Source: Anaerococcus ihuae
GTDB lineage: Bacteria; Bacillota; Clostridia; Tissierellales; Peptoniphilaceae
NCBI RefSeq assembly: GCF_928368155.1
Contig: NZ_CAKMRU010000001.1
Coordinates: 371,001-435,000 of the forward strand
Reading direction: 5' to 3'
Length of the DNA: 64,000 bases
How positions within the stretch are numbered: position 1 is the stretch's first letter; every line of letters begins with the position of its first letter. Below the pieces are notes generated by a model that was given only the letters and a program-made list of their open reading frames with translations, did no database searches and was not told where the DNA came from. Positions 63,949-64,000 of the stretch are shown one piece after another. The position numbers and the translations under genes were made by a program.

Positions 63949-64000
63949 TTTTAGTGTGATGGGTATGTCAAATCTATATGAATAATTCCTATACTAACGG

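Overview
The window is AT-rich, about 30% GC by eye, and almost all genes lie on the plus strand in tight operons. Gene content and order (radC-mreBCD-pbp2, pyrH-frr, rpmF-plsX-acp-rnc-smc, def-fmt-rsmB-rlmN-prpC-prkC-rsgA-rpe, murB-rapZ-whiA-dnaE-pfkA-pyk) are those of a low-GC Gram-positive anaerobe. The style (TTG starts, ackA, PASTA kinase, heavy A/T codon use) suggests a Gram-positive anaerobic coccus of the Peptoniphilaceae (Anaerococcus/Peptoniphilus/Finegoldia group). The taxon is an inference, not a proof.

Region 1 (1-46438) is chromosomal backbone. It holds a membrane and cell-shape block (NusG-II protein, Gx transporter, radC, mreBCD, PBP2, a degenerate MinD-like protein, and an RNase E/G gene broken by an in-frame TAA). 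A minus-strand operon follows (34-aa membrane peptide, recX, GIY-YIG), then tRNA-His and tRNA-Leu and an ABC-2 type transporter. Next come pyrH-frr, a type IV pilus-like cluster (no assembly ATPase in the window), ackA, rpmF-plsX-acp-rnc, a radical SAM gene, and smc, which carries two 1-nt frameshifts. The translation and rRNA-modification block with the PrpC/PrkC pair follows, then rpmB (minus). The last block is murB-rapZ-phosphatase-whiA-dnaE-pfkA-pyk-rlmD.

Region 2 (46439-64000) is an accessory, mobile-element-derived region. It holds an AbiE locus with an intact AbiEi antitoxin and an AbiEii toxin gene split and partly replaced by an AraC/GyrI-like regulator. Next is a two-gene putative defence system (DUF4297/Cap4-like nuclease plus a zinc-hook SMC/Rad50-like ATPase, Lamassu or ABC-three-component type). 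A mobilisation remnant follows (mobC, truncated relaxase, oriT-like inverted repeats). Then comes a TetR-controlled transport cassette (ECF S component, EcfT, fused EcfA, MATE, two ABC half-exporters). A 45-aa ORF and a large serine recombinase lie near the right edge.

The most interesting items are: the two-gene nuclease/ATPase system; the dissected abiEii; the TetR-ECF-MATE-ABC-ABC cassette with its perfect operator; the MinD-like protein that has lost its ATPase motif but keeps a MinD-like C-terminal tail; a divergent MreB; and the 24-bp palindromic terminator that encodes the last residues of two convergent genes. Several single-base lesions in otherwise conserved genes (smc twice, rng-like once) may be sequence errors and should be checked first.
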